Made by a program: the position numbers and the translations under genes. The notes beneath the pieces were generated by a model. The model did no database searches. It had not been told where the DNA came from and was given only the letters and a program-made list of their open reading frames with translations. Shown piece by piece: positions 60,849 through 64,000 of a stretch of DNA of 64,000 nt. Each line of letters opens with the position of its first letter. Positions within the stretch are counted from its first letter, which is position 1. Source of the DNA: Roseburia_C amylophila (GTDB lineage Bacteria; Bacillota; Clostridia; Lachnospirales; Lachnospiraceae); contig NZ_JAOQKI010000010.1 of assembly GCF_025567465.1 (NCBI RefSeq), positions 1-64,000 of the forward strand, given 5' to 3'.

Positions 60849-63293
60849 TTGGATAAATATGAATACAAATTAAAACTAGATGAAATAAAAAATCTGATGG
60901 CGAAGAAGCAGTATACAGAAGCTGCTGAAATTGCTGACAGTATCAACTGGCGAAAGGTCCGTAATGTTAACGCACTGATGAAAGCCGGAGATATTTATGC
61001 ACAGATTGGTCGTTATGATGAAGCAAAAGAGATCCTTCTGATGGCATATGACCGTTCTCCGATCGGACGAATGATTATCTATAAGCTGGCAGAGATTGCC
61101 ATTAAAACCAAGGAATTTGATGAAGCACAGGAATATTATGATGAGTTTGTAGAGATTGCACCCCATGATAATTTGAAATATATTCTCCGTTATGAGATGA
61201 ATAAAGCAAAGGGTGCAGGACTGGATGTTTTAATTCAGATTCTCGAAGAATTAAAGGAACAGGAATATACCGAGAAATGGGCATTTGAATTGGCATATTT
61301 ATATCATCAGGCAGGACGCAGCGAAGAATGTATCAATGCCTGTGATGAACTGATTCTCTGGTTTGGTGATGGTCCATATGTAGAGAAAGCACTGGAATTA
61401 AAGATGCTTTATCAGCCATTAAACCGGGCACAGGAGGACAAGTACCGCCAGTTTAAACAGCGTAAGGACGGAATCGTGGAAGTGCGGCCGGAGGATTATC
61501 TGGAATCCGGTGAGATTATCAAGGAGCCGGTACAGATTAAACCGGTAACCACCAATGCAGAGAAGTTCAATACGGTAAACCTGCAGGAAGAATTAGCCCG
61601 CAGCATGCAGCAGATTATGAATGCCACAGAGAAGGAAGAAGTGGCAGATACCATGCAGGGCATCAAGAAAATTGTAGAAGAGATTCCGTATCTGCAGCTT
61701 CCGCAGGATGAAGAAGCACAGAAGGAGCGTTTTGCAGATATCCCAACCGATGAAGAAATCGACGGCTCCCTGAAAATTAATTTCCAGGAGATGTTAGGCG
61801 AAGATTATGATGGTCAGATGCGTATGGTAGTCCCGGAGAAGAGTGCATTAGAAGCACAGATTACCGGACAGATGAGCATACAGGATATTTTAGAGGAGTG
61901 GGAGAAGACCAAGCGTGCCGCAGAGAAAGCATTACAGGAAGCGGAGCAGCAGAAGTTAGAATCTGCCAAGGCAAAGGCATTAGCAGAAGCCGGAGATATC
62001 ATGGAGCGTCTTGCAGATGTAATTCCGCAGCTGGATGCAGGACTTACCTCCAAAGAATTATTAGAAAAAGAATACTTAGGCAAGCTGCCGGAGGAAGAAG
62101 CCGGACAGCTTGTTGCCAATATGAATGATATTTTGCAGCAGCAGATTGATTCCATCAGTCAGGCAAATGCGAAAATCGATGAATTCCTAGCTGCCGGTGT
62201 ACCGGGACAGAACGGAGAGGCGGCTGCAGGTGCAGCAGATGCGATGGAAATTCCGGAAGGAGAAGGTATTGCAGCTGCCGATGAAGAAGAGCCGGCTGGC
62301 ACAGAAGAAATGACAGAACTTTCTCCGGAAGAAGAACTCCCAGAGATTGCACTGCCGGACGATATAGCAGAAGAAGTGGCAGCAACAGAAGCAGAGGAAG
62401 TATCCGATGCTGCAGAAGAAGTCTTACCGAAGATACAGTTAGAACCGGAAGCTGAGACAGAGGATGCAAAGCCGGAGGAGAAACTTCCGGAGATTGCAGA
62501 GCCGGATTCAGATGAGGATAACATCGGAGAGAGAAAACCGATTACCCATCTTTCCAAGGAGCAGAAAGCTATCTTTACTTATTTTGTTCCGGTATCCGGA
62601 ATGGAGCCGCAGATTTGTCAGGCAATGGAAGGATCCATTGAACATTTAGAAAAGGGAATCAAAGGTGGCAACATCCTGATTCAGGGAGCAAGAGGAAGCG
62701 GTAAGACGGTACTTGCCACCGCACTGGTGAAGGCAATCCAGAATGAAATCGGAAAGCCGGGCAAGCGTGTCGGAAAGATAGATGCCGTTTCATTAAATCA
62801 GAAAAATATCCCGGAGCTTTTAAAGAAAGTTGCCGGTGGATGTCTTATTATAGAAAAAATCGGAGGAATCAGCCGGGAAACAGCCGTGAAATTATCACTG
62901 GCATTAGAAGCAGATGACACCGGAATCCTTGTAATCGCAGAAGATACCAGAGAGGGAATCACCAAAGCAATGGGAAGAGATGAGTCCTTTGCCAGACGAT
63001 TTACCGAGAAGATTACGCTTCCGATATTTACCAGTGACGAGCTGGTATCCTTTGCAAAATCGTATGCCCACGAACTGACCTATGAAATAGATGAGATGGC
63101 GGTTCTTGCTCTATACAACAGAATTAGTAACATTCAACGCTTAGACAGAGCGACCACGCTGACCGAGGTGAAAGAAATCGTGGACGAAGCAATTGCCAAT
63201 TCCGAGAAATTCAGCATTAAGAAAGTATTTTTTTCAAAGAAATACAAGGATGATGATTACGTCATTCTCCATGAAAAGGATTTCGAAGAATAG
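60849..63293 (+). CDS. TPR protein with C-terminal AAA-type ATPase domain
   Basis: A TTG start follows GAGGTG. The 814-residue protein has N-terminal TPR-like repeats (about 1-190), a helical middle region, an acidic Glu/Ala/Pro-rich linker (about 455-560) and a C-terminal AAA-like ATPase with Walker A GARGSGKTVLA near residue 617, Walker B-like GGCLIIEKIGG and an arginine-finger-like ESFARRF. The ATPase part recalls the CbxX/CfxQ and Holliday-helicase families. No membrane segment. It is probably a cytoplasmic remodelling ATPase that recruits clients through TPRs. It lies 27 bp before glgB; a shared role in glycogen metabolism is only a possibility. Confidence 0.75.
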   Translation: MDKYEYKLKLDEIKNLMAKKQYTEAAEIADSINWRKVRNVNALMKAGDIYAQIGRYDEAKEILLMAYDRSPIGRMIIYKLAEIAIKTKEFDEAQEYYDEFVEIAPHDNLKYILRYEMNKAKGAGLDVLIQILEELKEQEYTEKWAFELAYLYHQAGRSEECINACDELILWFGDGPYVEKALELKMLYQPLNRAQEDKYRQFKQRKDGIVEVRPEDYLESGEIIKEPVQIKPVTTNAEKFNTVNLQEELARSMQQIMNATEKEEVADTMQGIKKIVEEIPYLQLPQDEEAQKERFADIPTDEEIDGSLKINFQEMLGEDYDGQMRMVVPEKSALEAQITGQMSIQDILEEWEKTKRAAEKALQEAEQQKLESAKAKALAEAGDIMERLADVIPQLDAGLTSKELLEKEYLGKLPEEEAGQLVANMNDILQQQIDSISQANAKIDEFLAAGVPGQNGEAAAGAADAMEIPEGEGIAAADEEEPAGTEEMTELSPEEELPEIALPDDIAEEVAATEAEEVSDAAEEVLPKIQLEPEAETEDAKPEEKLPEIAEPDSDEDNIGERKPITHLSKEQKAIFTYFVPVSGMEPQICQAMEGSIEHLEKGIKGGNILIQGARGSGKTVLATALVKAIQNEIGKPGKRVGKIDAVSLNQKNIPELLKKVAGGCLIIEKIGGISRETAVKLSLALEADDTGILVIAEDTREGITKAMGRDESFARRFTEKITLPIFTSDELVSFAKSYAHELTYEIDEMAVLALYNRISNIQRLDRATTLTEVKEIVDEAIANSEKFSIKKVFFSKKYKDDDYVILHEKDFEE

Positions 63294-63320
63294 GAAAGAA
63301 AGAAACGAGGTGTAGTATAA

Positions 63321-64000
63321 ATGGGGAACTTCACAGAACTGGACATGTATTTATTTGGCCAGGCAACACACTATGATATTTACAAGAAACTGGGAGCTCA
63401 TCCGGCAGAGATAAGGAAGAAAAAGGGGATTCTTTTCGATGTCTGGGCACCACATGCTGCAGAAGTCTATGTCATTGGAACCTTTAATGACTGGAATGAA
63501 ACAGCAAATCCGATGCGGCGGTTAGAACCGGCGGGAATTGGAATTTTTGAAGCATTTATTCCAAAGGCAGAACTGGGAGACTTATACAAATATCTGATTA
63601 TCACACCAGATGGCCGGAAATTGTATAAAGCAGATCCATATGCCAACTATGCAGAGGTACGTCCGGGAACAGCATCCCGTATTGCAGACATTGAGCATTT
63701 CAAATGGACTGACGATAAGTGGATGGACAAACGGAAACAGACAGAAGATGTTTATGCAGAGCCAATGGCAATTTATGAGGTACATCCGGGTTCCTGGATG
63801 CGCCATCCGGGAAGAGAGGATGATGGATATTATTCCTATCGTGAAATGGCAGCGGCACTGACGAAGTATGTTAAAGGCATGGGATATTCTCATGTAGAAT
63901 TAATGGGAATTTCCGAATACCCATACGATGGTTCCTGGGGTTATCAGGTAACCGGCTACTATGCACCGACTTCACGGTATGGAACGCCGGAGGATTTTGT
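63321..64000 (+). CDS. glgB: 1,4-alpha-glucan branching enzyme, 5' part
   Basis: The frame from ATG 63321 (CGAGGTG upstream) runs off the window after about 226 codons. It contains the CBM48 domain (YKKLGAHPAE, VWAPHAAEVYVIGTFNDW) and the start of the GH13 barrel (AIYEVHPGSW, GYSHVELMGISEYPYDGSWGYQ, TGYYAPTSRYG), diagnostic of GlgB. It introduces alpha-1,6 branches into glycogen. The catalytic residues lie beyond the window. Confidence 0.93.
   Translation, partial: MGNFTELDMYLFGQATHYDIYKKLGAHPAEIRKKKGILFDVWAPHAAEVYVIGTFNDWNETANPMRRLEPAGIGIFEAFIPKAELGDLYKYLIITPDGRKLYKADPYANYAEVRPGTASRIADIEHFKWTDDKWMDKRKQTEDVYAEPMAIYEVHPGSWMRHPGREDDGYYSYREMAAALTKYVKGMGYSHVELMGISEYPYDGSWGYQVTGYYAPTSRYGTPEDF

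Overview
The window looks like chromosomal DNA of a low-GC, strictly anaerobic Gram-positive bacterium of the Lachnospiraceae (Clostridia). The signs are strong AGGAGG-type ribosome sites, TTGACA/TATAAT promoters, GTG and TTG starts, ferredoxin-type proteins, the gdpP-rplI-dnaB order, a sua5 / ywlE-like / upp / dCMP deaminase / atp gene order like that of other Firmicutes, and an F-ATPase c subunit with a sodium-binding signature. The genus cannot be fixed from sequence reading alone. No rRNA, tRNA, CRISPR array, prophage or intact transposase was seen.

Layout. 1-4.2 kb: a LuxR-type regulator lacking part of its HTH domain, a zinc phospholipase C-like protein and an MFS permease. 4.2-13.3 kb: a disaccharide-use locus with a LacI regulator, solute-binding lipoprotein, two ABC permeases (the first frameshifted), a GH65 phosphorylase, an esterase, beta-phosphoglucomutase and a polysaccharide deacetylase. 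Import, phosphorolysis to beta-glucose 1-phosphate and conversion to glucose 6-phosphate fit together. 13.4-20 kb: alanine/sodium symporter, J-domain protein, then gdpP-rplI-dnaB. 20-25 kb: Fic protein, a broken zinc-ribbon gene, a lipoprotein, a MerR regulator, ferredoxin, a DUF1858 protein and mecA. 25-30 kb: a Ser/Thr kinase fused to a P-loop domain without the Walker lysine, a separate paralogue of that domain, then GH18 and amidase cell-wall enzymes. 30-42 kb: galM, sua5, a LMW-phosphatase homologue without its catalytic cysteine, upp, dCMP deaminase and the complete atp operon. 42-51 kb: a P-type ATPase, Lrp regulator, aspartase, a DUF362 ferredoxin-like protein and a surface 5'-nucleotidase. 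51-64 kb: a PurM-like protein, a coiled-coil protein, a two-component system, aconitase, an AI-2E-family permease, a TPR/AAA protein and the start of glgB.

The most unusual content is between genes. (1) Two copies of a ~136-bp element with ~19-bp terminal inverted repeats fold as a multi-armed structure. Three base pairs differ between the copies with both partners changed, and each core sits inside longer inverted-repeat arms. (2) Four copies of a ~70-135-bp three-hairpin repeat lie 3' of genes in sense orientation; three of them start in the T tract of an intrinsic terminator. (3) A smaller repeat with an identical 16-mer lies directly behind the T tracts of three other terminators. Together these suggest small non-coding elements that target or modify transcription ends.
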